DNA of 64,000 nt from Pelagibius sp965227505 (GCF_965227505.1 NZ_OZ245757.1:682001-746000), one strand, 5' to 3'; positions 37,148-46,135 are shown, counted from the stretch's first letter. Numbers and translations: made by a program. The notes: a model not told the origin generated them from the sequence alone.

Positions 37148-40100
37148 CAGAGCTGCTCGTTGGTCTTCAGCTCCGGCGCAGCGGCCAGAAGGGTGAAGGG
37201 CAGCGGCGCATCATCGGAGATGACGATCCGCGCATCGCGCTCGAAGTCGCCTTCGAAGCTGACATGGCGCTCGCCGGTGAACAGCGGCACCGCGGTGTCC
37301 ATGGCGTCCTTCACCTCGCGCAGGGGAATAGCTTCCAGCTTATCGATCGACGGTCCGATGCGGATGCCCAGGCTGTGCAACAGCACCAGCACGATGCCAT
37401 GCACCCGCTTCACCTTGCCGACCGCCGTGCCGGCAGCGGCGCCAAAGGCTAGCTTCAGACTCCGGAAAACGTGGCGGTAGCCTAGTCCCACGACTGCCTG
37501 GGAAACAGCGCTGTCGAGCGTCACTTGGCCGCCCGAAACAACCGCATCAGGCTGGATGGCGCCGTCCCCCAGGATCTTCACGGTCTCCCCCTCAAGATGG
37601 TCGAGACCTGAAATCGTGGTGACAGCCTTGCGCAGATGACCGCCGCCGCTGTAGGAACCGAGTAACGAAGCATCCACACCCACGACCTCAAGGGTGTCGT
37701 CCGTGGTGTTTGCGACCACGTACCGGTTCCCATTCAGCTCCGTCAGTCCTTGTAAGCCGTCGAAATCGACGCGATCCCCATCAGTGAGGCCATGCCCAGG
37801 CGCCGTAACCTCTAACGCCATGATCGATGAGTTACGGAGTCGAAGCTTATCCACATATTCGGCAACTCCCGAGAAGGCATCCCAGCGAAGTTCAATGGTA
37901 ACCACACCGGTATACCCACTTAAATCAACGACCTGCGTTCCACTTGCATTCAACTGGCTGTATTCGAGCCCACCATCAACGCGAACCTGAAAGGTCGCGC
38001 CCGTGCCTTCAGCATCAACCTCCAGCGTGTCGACATCTGTAACATCGAATGAGCGTGAGATATGATCGACAAGCCCGGAGAAAAGGACACTGTAAACACC
38101 GTCTGTGACGTTGACCGTGCTCTGCGAGATGTTTCCGGTACCTCCTACGACCCACCCGTCAGGCACGTTACCAGTCCAGTGTTCAAAACTGTCCTGAGCA
38201 ACCACTGCGGGTGCGAGGCTCGCACCTGAAATCTGTATCGAATTGTCCAAAACCAACCCGCCATCGACATAGAAGGCGCACTTCTGAGCTGCCAGAACCG
38301 CTTTGTCGTAGGCTGCCGTGTCGTCGAACCGCTCCGGGTTCGGTCCTTCGAAAGGACCTTCGAAGGCCTCGATGCTGCGGCGCGTCGCACCGTTGATGGT
38401 GCGCTTCACCGCAACCCAGGTCTCGTCGCGATTCTCGCTGCCCGCCGCCTGGCTGCCCGGGATGGTCGTGATGCTCTCCACCACCGCACCGCCGGCCTGA
38501 AAGCTCCCGCCCAGGATGTGCCGCGACCAGCCCACCACGTCCTGCTCGCGTCGATAGGTGAGCGTCGCCAGCACCCCGTCCTCGCGCAGACAGTGGACCT
38601 GGCTGTCCGGTTCCTGCTGATAGGCGACCTCGCGGATGCCGCTTTCGGAGATGTGGTCGGCCAGGATGGTCAGGTCTGGCGTGCGGAATCCGTCGGTCTC
38701 GAAGCTGAACACGAACTCGCGAAGCTTTCGTTTGGCCCGCTGCACGAAGAGCACGATGGAGCTGATGCGCACCGGCAGAGTATTAGCGCTGCCGTTGGTG
38801 GACTCGCGCCGCACCGTCAGATCCAACGGAGTCAGCACCGGCCCGTCGGAGGTCACCGACCACTCGCCGCCGGAGGTCCCCAGGATCAGCTGCCGCCCCG
38901 GCGACATCCAGCGGATGGCGTTCACCTGGTCGGCTGCGATGGTGAAATCCAAGGCGTCATCATCCTGAACCTCGATGGCACCGCCCTCTTCGCTGTCCGG
39001 CTGCATGTTCTCCAGGTCGCCGGACTGAGACATCCAAAACGTCTGTGGTTGGCTTCTGGTATTAGCCCAGACCAGCCGTTGCTCGAAGAAGGTGACGACC
39101 GAAGGATAGCCCTGCTCCGATGACCAGGCTCCCAACCGCCACTCGGAGGAGGCGGTGGTGCCGCCGAAGTTGCGATTAGGCAGCTGGGAAACCGCGACAC
39201 TTTCCGGCGAGACGACGTCCGTGATCTGCGCGACGCCCCAGGTGCTGCCGTGCTTGATCCGCACCAGGCGGCCGACGTCGCTCTCCTTGAAGGGGGCGTG
39301 CCCGGCCGCTGTGATGTTGCCGTTGTTGAGGGAGGACGGTTGCAGCGTTTTCTGCGTATCCGTGTTCTCCAGACCAAAGGGACCGTCTTGAAAGGCCACC
39401 TCGACCAAAGACCAGGTGGTCCCTCCCCGGCGCTCCAGCTTGTGCGGGGCATGGTCGGGGTGAGCAAAGTACATCACGTCCGCCGACTGAGCCCACTTCA
39501 GGGTTCGGTAATCCGCTTCGCCGTAGGGTACCGTCAACTCCAGCGGCGCAGACGACCCCGCGCCTGAACCGATCAGCGCCACGTCATCGACGTAGATCGT
39601 TTTGTTGGCGCTGTTACGGAACTGGACGTAGAACGGGCTCATCGCCGGCGTGAAGGCGATGCTGTGAAAGCCCGTCTTCAGTTCCAGATCGGCAAGAAAC
39701 TGATCCCCCTCGCTGGTGTTGCCGATGCGAAGCTTGATTGCATCCCCCGGCGCCCCGATAACCCGGAATCGCAGCACATGCTCCTGACCCGTGTTGGTGG
39801 TGGCTACGGCCTGCTCGGCAGTCGCAACGTCGCTCCCATTGCCGAGCAGAGCTAAGGCACCGTTGCTGTTGGCGGTTTCGATATCGATCTTCATGCGAAG
39901 ATCGCGGGCGCCGAAGAATCCGCCGGAAGCGTCAGCAATGCTCGTAATGACATCGCTGAAGCCCGAGGAGAAAGCCGGCCCCCGATCTGCACACTGACTG
40001 AGGTTCACGCTGCCGGGACCGGGGGCCGATACATCTGACAAGACCATCCAATATGTGGTGCTGTCCGTCACACCCGGCTGCGTCGTCCAGGTGAAAGTGT

Positions 40101-40758
40101 AGAGGCCTGGCGTATCGAGAGCCAACGACACGCTGTCGCTACCGACCTGGACGCCCGGGCTGCCTGCGTTGTCGGTATAGAGACGGGCCGCCGCCGTCAG
40201 CGCGGCAACAAGGCTGGGCACCTGGACTCTGGCTCGCGCAATATTCCCGGACGCCGCGGGGGTGAACTTCAGGCCGACGTTGAGCCTGGGAGACACGCCG
40301 TCGCCAAAGCCTTGGTTGTTGATCTCCGCGAACTGCAAGAGATCTATGGAGTCGCCACCAAGAAAGACATGGTCGATTGAGGCGGCACCCGTCGAGCGAT
40401 CGTCCCAACCGGTGATGTCACTGTCGAAGGTCCCATTGCTGATCGCTGCATCGGTCTCGGAAACGACGACCTGTCCTTTGTCACGGAAAAAGCGGAAGCA
40501 ACCGTCACAGCCTTCCAGCACATAGGCCTGCTCGGTCGAAAACTCGAAAGGCAGCAGACGTGGGCGCTTCTCATGACTGCTGGCCGCCGCGACATATCGG
40601 GTTCCGGGGCGCCGGGTCAGCCCGCCCTGCGGTAAGGGGATCAGGTTCTCGACCCGTGAACCGGCATTCTGGTACTTGCCGAAATCGACGCGTGCGGCGA
40701 GGCGCGGTCCGATTTCGCCAGCGTTGAAGGCCGCTTGCAATGGATTGGCGCGGGGCAT
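37147..40758 (-). CDS. Tail tubular protein B-like / tail nozzle protein
   Basis: This 1203-residue protein starts MPRANPLQAAFNAGEIGPRL, then LIPLPQGGLTRRPGTRYVAA and RLLPFEFSTEQAYVLE, the recognisable N-terminus of T7 gp12-like tail proteins. It is longer than gp12 (794 residues) because of inserted beta-rich domains around residues 110-400 and 840-1010, parts of which are lower in GC. A later segment, EWSVTSDGPVLTPLDLTVRR, fits the conserved C-terminal half of the family core. It would form the distal nozzle of the short tail. Confidence 0.85.
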   Translation of the reverse strand: MPRANPLQAAFNAGEIGPRLAARVDFGKYQNAGSRVENLIPLPQGGLTRRPGTRYVAAASSHEKRPRLLPFEFSTEQAYVLEGCDGCFRFFRDKGQVVVSETDAAISNGTFDSDITGWDDRSTGAASIDHVFLGGDSIDLLQFAEINNQGFGDGVSPRLNVGLKFTPAASGNIARARVQVPSLVAALTAAARLYTDNAGSPGVQVGSDSVSLALDTPGLYTFTWTTQPGVTDSTTYWMVLSDVSAPGPGSVNLSQCADRGPAFSSGFSDVITSIADASGGFFGARDLRMKIDIETANSNGALALLGNGSDVATAEQAVATTNTGQEHVLRFRVIGAPGDAIKLRIGNTSEGDQFLADLELKTGFHSIAFTPAMSPFYVQFRNSANKTIYVDDVALIGSGAGSSAPLELTVPYGEADYRTLKWAQSADVMYFAHPDHAPHKLERRGGTTWSLVEVAFQDGPFGLENTDTQKTLQPSSLNNGNITAAGHAPFKESDVGRLVRIKHGSTWGVAQITDVVSPESVAVSQLPNRNFGGTTASSEWRLGAWSSEQGYPSVVTFFEQRLVWANTRSQPQTFWMSQSGDLENMQPDSEEGGAIEVQDDDALDFTIAADQVNAIRWMSPGRQLILGTSGGEWSVTSDGPVLTPLDLTVRRESTNGSANTLPVRISSIVLFVQRAKRKLREFVFSFETDGFRTPDLTILADHISESGIREVAYQQEPDSQVHCLREDGVLATLTYRREQDVVGWSRHILGGSFQAGGAVVESITTIPGSQAAGSENRDETWVAVKRTINGATRRSIEAFEGPFEGPNPERFDDTAAYDKAVLAAQKCAFYVDGGLVLDNSIQISGASLAPAVVAQDSFEHWTGNVPDGWVVGGTGNISQSTVNVTDGVYSVLFSGLVDHISRSFDVTDVDTLEVDAEGTGATFQVRVDGGLEYSQLNASGTQVVDLSGYTGVVTIELRWDAFSGVAEYVDKLRLRNSSIMALEVTAPGHGLTDGDRVDFDGLQGLTELNGNRYVVANTTDDTLEVVGVDASLLGSYSGGGHLRKAVTTISGLDHLEGETVKILGDGAIQPDAVVSGGQVTLDSAVSQAVVGLGYRHVFRSLKLAFGAAAGTAVGKVKRVHGIVLVLLHSLGIRIGPSIDKLEAIPLREVKDAMDTAVPLFTGERHVSFEGDFERDARIVISDDAPLPFTLLAAAPELKTNEQL

Positions 40759-40761
40759 GGC

Positions 40762-41331
40762 TTACCTCACCCCCGCCCAGGCGCCCAGCGGCAGCGGGTC
40801 GGCCCGGTCTTCCAGCCCGTCTGTTGTGCGCGCGCGCCTCAGACGGGTGCGAAAGCGCGCCTCGAGCTTTTCCTCCAGGGTGTTGGACTGCGCAATGGGC
40901 ACCGCTAGCTCGCGCGCGAGCAAGGCAGCGAGCGCCTCGCGGAAATCCGCCGGCATGAAGGTCACGTCCTCAACGCGCCGGACATAGCGCAGATAGACCT
41001 CCTCGGCATCGGTCACCAGATCTTCGCCCTCGATTTTGAATTCCAGCGACCCCAGGCCGGCCTCGTTGTCGTAGGCTCCGACGCTGCGGATCCAGTCCGC
41101 AGGTAGGGCGAAGGCCGCCGCGTAGCCGAAGGCCGGTGACTCACTTTTCTTGGCGAGCTTCGCCCGCGCCGTGGCGAAGTTCCAGGAGTGGGCGCGCAGG
41201 AGGTCGTCGCGGCAGCGCTCATAGAGGGTGGCGCAGAGGTTCGCATTCCGGCTCCCCTCCTCCAGCGAGGTGATGCGCGCGGCGCCGATCTTCGCCAGCG
41301 CACTGTTGCAAAGTCCCGTAACGTCGGTCAT
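40762..41331 (-). CDS. Tail tubular protein A-like (gatekeeper/adaptor)
   Basis: This 189-residue protein starts MTDVTGLCNSALAKIGAARI and includes LYERCRDDLLRAHSWNFATA and ALPADWIRSVGAY, typical of the tail tubular A/gp11 adaptor family linking portal to tail nozzle. The ATG at 41331 is chosen because it starts the conserved region; an extension upstream overlaps the previous gene in another frame. It lies four bases before the tail tubular B gene. Confidence 0.85.
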   Translation of the reverse strand: MTDVTGLCNSALAKIGAARITSLEEGSRNANLCATLYERCRDDLLRAHSWNFATARAKLAKKSESPAFGYAAAFALPADWIRSVGAYDNEAGLGSLEFKIEGEDLVTDAEEVYLRYVRRVEDVTFMPADFREALAALLARELAVPIAQSNTLEEKLEARFRTRLRRARTTDGLEDRADPLPLGAWAGVR

Positions 41332-41342
41332 CGGCCTGCTCC

Positions 41343-41717
41343 TCAGGCGGCCTTGCGCGCACGGCGCGCCGGTTTCTTGGCTTCCTCGGTGCCGATCTGC
41401 GGCCCTGTGGATCTCGGCACCAATGCGCTGCGCAGGAAGGTCAGCCCATTGATGGTATCGGGCACCAGGCCGGCCACGTTTTCCAGAACCACTCTGTCGG
41501 TCTCGACAGCGCTGACCAGAAACAGGCCCCAGGCCGGCTGCTGCTCCGCATCGGCGCAGATCAGGATCATGTCGTTGGCCATCAGCCGCGAGGCACAGCC
41601 GAGGAAGTAATCGTCGCGGGTGACCGCGGTCAGCGGATCGTCGCTCTGATAGCCGAAGATGCAGAAGCTGTGCAGGGCGGCAATGGTCTCGAGGTTCTGG
41701 GACAGGGCTCTTGGCAT
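41343..41717 (-). CDS. Conserved phage structural-region protein
   Basis: This 124-residue protein starts MPRALSQNLETIAALHSFCI and ends with a basic Lys/Arg/Ala tail (KKPARRARKAA). No domain is recognised. It sits between the 95-residue decoration-like gene and the tail tubular A gene, so it probably has a head-completion role. Spacing is tight and codon use is like the neighbouring structural genes. Confidence 0.6.
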   Translation of the reverse strand: MPRALSQNLETIAALHSFCIFGYQSDDPLTAVTRDDYFLGCASRLMANDMILICADAEQQPAWGLFLVSAVETDRVVLENVAGLVPDTINGLTFLRSALVPRSTGPQIGTEEAKKPARRARKAA

Positions 41718-41829
41718 CTCGTTCGCTCCGGGTTGCGGAAAGGCTCGAAGAAAGAGGGGACGGGCCGAAGCCCGTCCCCAAAGGCAGACCTCCGGGAACC
41801 GCCCGGAAGTCTGGGCGGCGGAGAACCGC

Positions 41830-42117
41830 TCAGTCGGTGTCGGCGGTGGTCAGTACCGTGGTGTTGGAAATGTCCACGGTGCTGCCGTCGTTCGAGAGCA
41901 CCAGGTGCCAGCCCGACGCCGTGACGCTGCCCGGACTATCGGGATCGTCGACCTGCTGGACGAACACCAGGTCTCCGACCTTCAGCATGCCCACGGCCTC
42001 GCCGGTGAAGTAGCCGGTGGTGTCCACCGTGGCGGGGGTATCGGTGGTGCGATAGGCCCACCACTGCTGGCCCGCGCCATGGGCCATCAGCGTCAGGTGC
42101 TTTGCGTTGTATGCCAT
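41830..42117 (-). CDS. Possible head decoration (cement) protein
   Basis: This 95-residue protein (starting MAYNAKHLTLMAHGAGQQWW) is rich in Thr, Val, Gly and Asp and predicted to be mostly beta-strand. It is encoded 13 bases after the major capsid gene. In short-tailed phages of the BPP-1 type a small cement protein is encoded at this place, so that role is inferred from position, size and composition. Confidence 0.6.
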   Translation of the reverse strand: MAYNAKHLTLMAHGAGQQWWAYRTTDTPATVDTTGYFTGEAVGMLKVGDLVFVQQVDDPDSPGSVTASGWHLVLSNDGSTVDISNTTVLTTADTD

Positions 42118-42130
42118 CTCTCAGGTCTCC

Positions 42131-42967
42131 TTAGGCCGGAATGGTCGCGGTGTCGTCGACGCGGATCTCGACAACGCCTTGCGTATCGATCAGGCAGGCA
42201 CCCTGGCTCATCATGTTGTTGACGAAGTGTGCCGCCCGGTCGCCCTGCCAGGTGATGTCGCTGGTGACGTCGGCGCCGGAGGCATGGCCCAGGGCGTTCT
42301 TGTGGTAGGTGAAGCAGACCGCATTGGCCGTGCTCTTGCCCGGCAGCCCGGTATGCCGCATCCAGTTCACACCCAGCCAGGAGCGGGTGCGGTTCCTCTG
42401 CATGAACGGCAGATCGTCGCCTACGAAGTCGGCGCTGGCGAACTCCGGAATGGTGAGCGCGATGGACCACTGCCGCGGGGTAAGCAGGCCCCAACGCATC
42501 CCGTCGTCCGGAACGTCGTTGTCGTCCAGCGCCTCCACCGCCTGCAGCAGCAAGGTCCGCGTCAGGCCGGTGGTGAAGTTGCCGACCGCGGAGGTGGTTT
42601 GATCCGCCTGGGCGATGATCAGCTCATCTGTCTTGCGCCCCAGGCCCCAGGCGCCGGCGTTGGCGATCACCATGCGTTCGTCATGGTTGATCTTGGCTTC
42701 GTCGAGCTTGTCGACATAGTCGCCGGCGTAGAAGTCCTGCAGCGTGCATTCGATCGGCGTGTGGTCGACGTTCATCGGCGTCACCTTGCCGTGGCGCGCC
42801 TTGGTGGAGGCCACGCCCTTGCCGATTTTCTGGAAGGTGGTCGAGGCCCCCTTCACGTTGTTCTTGGAGCGCACCGTGGCCCGCAGCAGCGAGCCCTGGC
42901 GCTGATAGGCTTCGTGAACCTCTCGTTCGAATTGCTTCACGAAGGACAGATCGATGGAAGTGCTCAT
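42131..42967 (-). CDS. Major capsid protein
   Basis: This 278-residue protein starts MSTSIDLSFVKQFEREVHEA and contains IECTLQDFYAGDYVDKLDEA, DDGMRWGLLTPRQWSIAL and a C-terminal beta segment. These patterns fit capsid proteins of short-tailed phages with an HK97-type fold, known from BPP-1-like genomes. The ATG at 42967 gives the conserved N-terminus; a longer in-frame start upstream is rejected. It is separated from the scaffold gene by a SOUL-domain cargo gene. Confidence 0.8.
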   Translation of the reverse strand: MSTSIDLSFVKQFEREVHEAYQRQGSLLRATVRSKNNVKGASTTFQKIGKGVASTKARHGKVTPMNVDHTPIECTLQDFYAGDYVDKLDEAKINHDERMVIANAGAWGLGRKTDELIIAQADQTTSAVGNFTTGLTRTLLLQAVEALDDNDVPDDGMRWGLLTPRQWSIALTIPEFASADFVGDDLPFMQRNRTRSWLGVNWMRHTGLPGKSTANAVCFTYHKNALGHASGADVTSDITWQGDRAAHFVNNMMSQGACLIDTQGVVEIRVDDTATIPA

Positions 42968-43183
42968 CGCACATCGTTCCTTTGCATCAGGTGGATGGGT
43001 GGTGAGCGTTCCGGTCGGTTGTCCGCGCAGCCGTAAGCGCGCGGGTCCCCGCTTCATGCGGGCCGCGGCTTCGGGCCTCGGGCCTTGGGATTGCTAAGGG
43101 AGTCCCCGCGGGGCCTCAGGGGTTATCCCGGGGAAAGAAAGAAGACGCTCTGACGGGCAAGGGAAGCCGGAGGGCTCGTCTGC

Positions 43184-43834
43184 CTAGTCGGCGAGATCGA
43201 CCAGGACCTCGTTGCGGCGCAGCGGGCCCGGCGTGAAGGGATCGTTGTAGTAGGCGTAGGTGGGGCTGCCCTGAGGGGTCAGGCCGCGCCGCTCCAGCCA
43301 GGCCATCAGCCTGGCCTCCTGCTCGGCGATCAGGACGTCGGTCGCCACGCCGGAGAAGCGGATCGCCGCCCGGCGCGCCGGCGGGACCGGTTTCAGGCTG
43401 ACGTCCGCTGAGGCCGGCAGCGGCAGATCCTCCAGCGCGTATTCCGAGGGCATGATGAAGCGCACGACCCAGCGATCGTCCGCGCCTGGTTGCAGCCTCT
43501 GCGTGACGGGCGCCGTCATGGCGATGCTCTCGCGCCTCTGGGTGACCGGCGCGGTCATGGCGATCGATTGCCCTTCCCGCTCCTTGGCGAAGATGTAATT
43601 GGCCAGGGGCGAGAAGCCGGCGCGCACGGCGGCTCTGCGGTCGCCGCCGCGCACCACCTCGGCCACGATCAGCGCCGGGTAGTCGCGCACCTCGATGGAA
43701 CCGTCCCGCGTGACGACGGCGTACTTCGGCTGTTCGACGTTGTTGGTGGTGTACCACCAGCCCGCCACCGCAGCGGCCGCCAGACCGACGCCGCCCAGAA
43801 CCACGAAGCCGAACACTTTCCAGACCTTCCGCAT
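43184..43834 (-). CDS. SOUL-family heme-binding-like protein (phage cargo)
   Basis: This 216-residue protein has an N-terminal membrane helix or signal (VFGFVVLGGVGLAAAAVAGWW) followed by the SOUL core: YAVVTRDGSIEVRDYPALIV, GFSPLANYIFAKEREGQ, IAMTAPVTQR and VVRFIMPSEYALEDLPLP. The IAMTAPVTQR segment occurs twice in a row, an internal tandem duplication. SOUL proteins bind heme or act in membrane stress. It lies between scaffold and major capsid genes on the same strand, an odd site for cargo, and may be expressed with late genes. Confidence 0.85.
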   Translation of the reverse strand: MRKVWKVFGFVVLGGVGLAAAAVAGWWYTTNNVEQPKYAVVTRDGSIEVRDYPALIVAEVVRGGDRRAAVRAGFSPLANYIFAKEREGQSIAMTAPVTQRRESIAMTAPVTQRLQPGADDRWVVRFIMPSEYALEDLPLPASADVSLKPVPPARRAAIRFSGVATDVLIAEQEARLMAWLERRGLTPQGSPTYAYYNDPFTPGPLRRNEVLVDLAD

Positions 43835-43918
43835 TGCCTCGCCGAAACTATCTCAGATACAGCTTATACGGCCGGCGGCGGCGCTTGGTTTGGTTCGTGC
43901 TTCTTAAAGCCGCTCCCC

Positions 43919-44785
43919 TTACAGCCGCCGCCCTTCGCTGCCGACGATGGGCTGGCTGCCATAGAGCCGGCCGTAGAGATCGCGCAGTTCCTGCTGGACC
44001 GCCGGGCTGGTGTAGCGCCGCGGATCGCTGTCCTGCAGGGCGTGCAGGCTGTCGATGCGGGACTGCAGGCTCCCCTCGCCCGGCAGCGGCTCGCCGCTCA
44101 GCGGCTGGTCCTCGCCCATGCGCCGGCCGATGGCGGCAAAGGCGCGCACGAAGGCCGGGTGGTCGCCCAGCATCACGCCGTCGATCTGCTGGTTCTCTAG
44201 CAAGGTGACGAAGTCGTCGTCGCCGAAGTCCCGCACGGCGCGTTGGGCAAAGGTCAGGTTGCGTTCGTGATCGCTCCCCCAGGTATGGCGCAGGCTCGCC
44301 TCCGCCTCTGCGCGGCGCTCCACGGAGCTGCGTTCCTGTTGTTCGACCGTCTGACCGAGGGTCCCGTAGTACCAGTCCAGGGCCTTCTGCACGACCGCGT
44401 TGCTGGCGCCCGCTTCGTGCATCGCGGCGGCGAAATCCTGCTGCAGGGCCTCGCCCGCCGCATCGGGGCGCAGGCTTTCCGGCAACCCCTCCGGCAGACT
44501 GAGATGATAGCCCTCGGGGTTTTCAGGCACCCCCAACTGCCGGCGGTAGGCGGCCTGTTCTTCCGCGGAGGCATCCGGTCCCGGCTTCACCACCGAACGG
44601 CCGAGCCGCGACTGCAGCGCGGCGTAGGACTTCACCACATCGCGCGGCGAGGTGAACTTCTCGGCGACGCGCCGCAGCTCCGGCTCGGCAATGGCGTCGC
44701 GCCAAGTGCCGCCCGTATCGGCGCCGTTCGCCGTCTCGCCTGCGGAACCGCCGTCCGCTTCCAGTGCCATCGGATTATCCGTCAT
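43919..44785 (-). CDS. Capsid scaffolding protein
   Basis: This 288-residue, acidic, largely helical protein contains REVAEKFTSPRDVVKSYAAL-like sequence (LRRVAEKFTSPRDVVKSYAA), PENPEGYHLSLPEGLPESLR, AMHEAGASNAVVQKALDWYY and a coiled C-terminal half. These are hallmarks of scaffold proteins encoded before major capsid genes in podophages. The ATG at 44785 follows AAGGAACGG. It ends with a conserved RDLYGRLYGSQPIVG segment. Confidence 0.85.
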   Translation of the reverse strand: MTDNPMALEADGGSAGETANGADTGGTWRDAIAEPELRRVAEKFTSPRDVVKSYAALQSRLGRSVVKPGPDASAEEQAAYRRQLGVPENPEGYHLSLPEGLPESLRPDAAGEALQQDFAAAMHEAGASNAVVQKALDWYYGTLGQTVEQQERSSVERRAEAEASLRHTWGSDHERNLTFAQRAVRDFGDDDFVTLLENQQIDGVMLGDHPAFVRAFAAIGRRMGEDQPLSGEPLPGEGSLQSRIDSLHALQDSDPRRYTSPAVQQELRDLYGRLYGSQPIVGSEGRRL

Positions 44786-44873
44786 CGGGTCCGTTCCTTT
44801 TCGCAGTGATCGAGGGGTTTTGGTGACCGGCTGACCGGGCGGGATCGCTCCGTCCGACAACCCAAACGTTTAG

Positions 44874-44925
44874 TGGCGTCCACTGATGTTCGTTTAAGCC
44901 ATAGTCTTGCCTTATTTGGACGCCA
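44874..44925. promoter_or_regulatory. Inverted repeat in the divergent scaffold/GNAT intergenic region
   Basis: TGGCGTCCA (44874-44882) and TGGACGCCA (44917-44925) form a perfect 9-bp inverted repeat separated by 34 AT-richer bases. It lies between the minus-strand scaffold gene and the plus-strand GNAT-like gene and may be a paired operator or the ends of a small inserted element. Nothing else recognisable is in 44786-45046. Confidence 0.4.
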
Positions 44926-45046
44926 ACCTTAAGTAGAGTAAATCGGGAGGGATAAACATCCGTCGAAGAGGGAGAACACCAATGAAGACCAAACCAAGCG
45001 ACGGTTCCGCCACCCACTGTCCGACCCCGCTTCGGAGGCTGCGGTG

Positions 45047-45463
45047 ATGCTCGAAATCATTCTCTTCAAGCCCAGCCATCTCGCCGATATCGATCCGCCG
45101 GATCTCCTGCGCGAGCCCATGCGCCGCTTCGCCATGGCCTACTGCGACCGCGGCCCGGCGCTCACCTTCGTGGAGGACGGCCGGGTCCTCGGCTGCTTCG
45201 GGCTCATCCTCGACGGGCGCCAGGCCCGGGTCTGGGGCTTCCTCTCCTCGCTGCTGCGGGGCCGCCCGGCGACGCTCCACCGCATGGTCAAGGGCGCCCT
45301 GCCGAAGCTGAAGCGCCACTATGGCCTGGACATGATCCTGGCGGAGGCCCATCCCGACCACGCGCCCAGCTGGCGCTGGCTGGAACGCCTGGGCTTTCGC
45401 TTCAACGGCGTCGCCCAGCGCTGTCCCATCGCCGGGGAGCGGCACCTGCGCTATCTCTATTGA
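45047..45463 (+). CDS. GNAT-like phage protein, copy B
   Basis: This 138-residue protein is a paralogue of the one at 36698-37147. Shared segments are FKPSHLADIDPPDL, a central GCFGLILDGRQARVWGFLSS, and WLERLGFRFNGVAQR. The ATG at 45047 is preceded by GGAGG eight bases upstream; a GTG three bases earlier is possible. Unlike copy A it is on the plus strand and faces the tandem repeat block, so it was probably displaced by rearrangement within the toxin region. Confidence 0.7.
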   Translation: MLEIILFKPSHLADIDPPDLLREPMRRFAMAYCDRGPALTFVEDGRVLGCFGLILDGRQARVWGFLSSLLRGRPATLHRMVKGALPKLKRHYGLDMILAEAHPDHAPSWRWLERLGFRFNGVAQRCPIAGERHLRYLY

Positions 45464-45587
45464 CGCTGCTGGCGCGAGATCGGTGGGCGGGAACGCGGAT
45501 CGCCGGGCATGCTTTATTGGCTGCGCGTCATGTGCGGGGCGTGGAAGCCCGCTTGAAGGGGACTGCGCCACTGCCTATCCTATAGCG

Positions 45588-45677
45588 GTGCCTCGCTCCC
45601 ACGGTGGGACGACAAGACGTAGGCCCATCGTGCGTAGGCCCAATGGAGTACGAACCTCCCTGGGTTCACCGAGGCAC
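45588..45677. repeat. 90-bp cloverleaf-capable repeat, copy E1
   Basis: The unit begins GTGCCTCG and ends CGAGGCAC, which pair perfectly. Inside, on the plus strand, TCCCA/TGGGA and GAACC/GGTTC can form two arms and CGTAGGCCCA occurs twice. The next units start 223 and 225 bases on. It lies 10 bases 3' of a truncated nuclease-toxin tail on the minus strand. No tRNA identity or known REP family is recognised. Confidence 0.85.
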
Positions 45678-45687
45678 ACCTTCTCCC

Positions 45688-45753
45688 CTAGTTCCGTTTG
45701 AAGAACATCGGCCCGCGAAGTTGGCTGAGGTTAACGTCGTCTTCTGTCACCAT
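45688..45753 (-). pseudogene. Amputated toxin tail, nuclease type, remnant 1
   Basis: A 22-codon minus-strand frame starts ATGGTGACAGAAGACGACG and ends with residues LSQLRGPMFFKRN and TAG. It aligns with the last residues of the full toxin at 46136-48127 (LSQLRGPIFFNWN). Only the extreme 3' end survives, followed 10 bases later by a cloverleaf repeat, as after the intact gene. Confidence 0.75.
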
Positions 45754-45810
45754 CGAAGTTTGATCGCCGAGCGCCTTGAATGCGGCCCATGAAGCTCCTA
45801 CACTCTGACC

Positions 45811-45900
45811 GTGCCTCGCTCCCACGGTGGGACGACTAAACGTAGGCCCATCGTGCGTAGGCCCAACGGAGTACGAACCTCCCTGGGTTCACCGAGGCAC
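45811..45900. repeat. 90-bp cloverleaf-capable repeat, copy E2
   Basis: Nearly identical to E1, with the same GTGCCTCG / CGAGGCAC ends and internal arms. It starts 223 bases after E1 and lies 12 bases 3' of remnant 2 in minus-strand orientation. Confidence 0.85.
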
Positions 45901-45912
45901 ACCTCATCCCCC

Positions 45913-45978
45913 TCAGTTCGGATTGAAGAACATCGGCCCGCGAAGTTGTCTGAGGTTAACGTCGTCTTCTGTCACCAT
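45913..45978 (-). pseudogene. Amputated toxin tail, nuclease type, remnant 2
   Basis: A second 22-codon minus-strand frame ends LRQLRGPMFFNPN and TGA, again homologous to the C-terminal end of the intact nuclease-like toxin. It shares its upstream sequence with remnant 1, so the whole 223-225-base unit has been tandemly duplicated or repeatedly left behind. Confidence 0.75.
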
Positions 45979-46035
45979 CGAAGTATGATCGCGGCGTGCC
46001 TTGAATGCGAGCCGGGAAGTCCCTACACTCTAATC

Positions 46036-46125
46036 GTGCCTCGCTCCCACGGTGGGACGACCAAACGTAGGCCCATCGTGCGTAGGCCCAACGGAGTACG
46101 AACCTCCCTGGGTTCACCGAGGCAC
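46036..46125. repeat. 90-bp cloverleaf-capable repeat, copy E3
   Basis: Third copy, 225 bases after E2 and ending 10 bases 3' of the stop of the intact toxin gene (minus orientation). The constant distance from each toxin stop suggests the element travels with the 3' end of the toxin cassette; terminator, RNA or recombination-site roles are possible. Confidence 0.85.
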
Positions 46126-46135
46126 ACCTTCTCCC

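Noticed and set aside
43116..43757. Arg/Gly-rich minus-strand frame over the SOUL gene
   Set aside because: Out-of-frame shadow; the SOUL motifs are in the frame 43184-43834.
45588..46125. CRISPR array
   Set aside because: Only three units of 90 bp with spacers that are themselves copies of each other; no cas genes.
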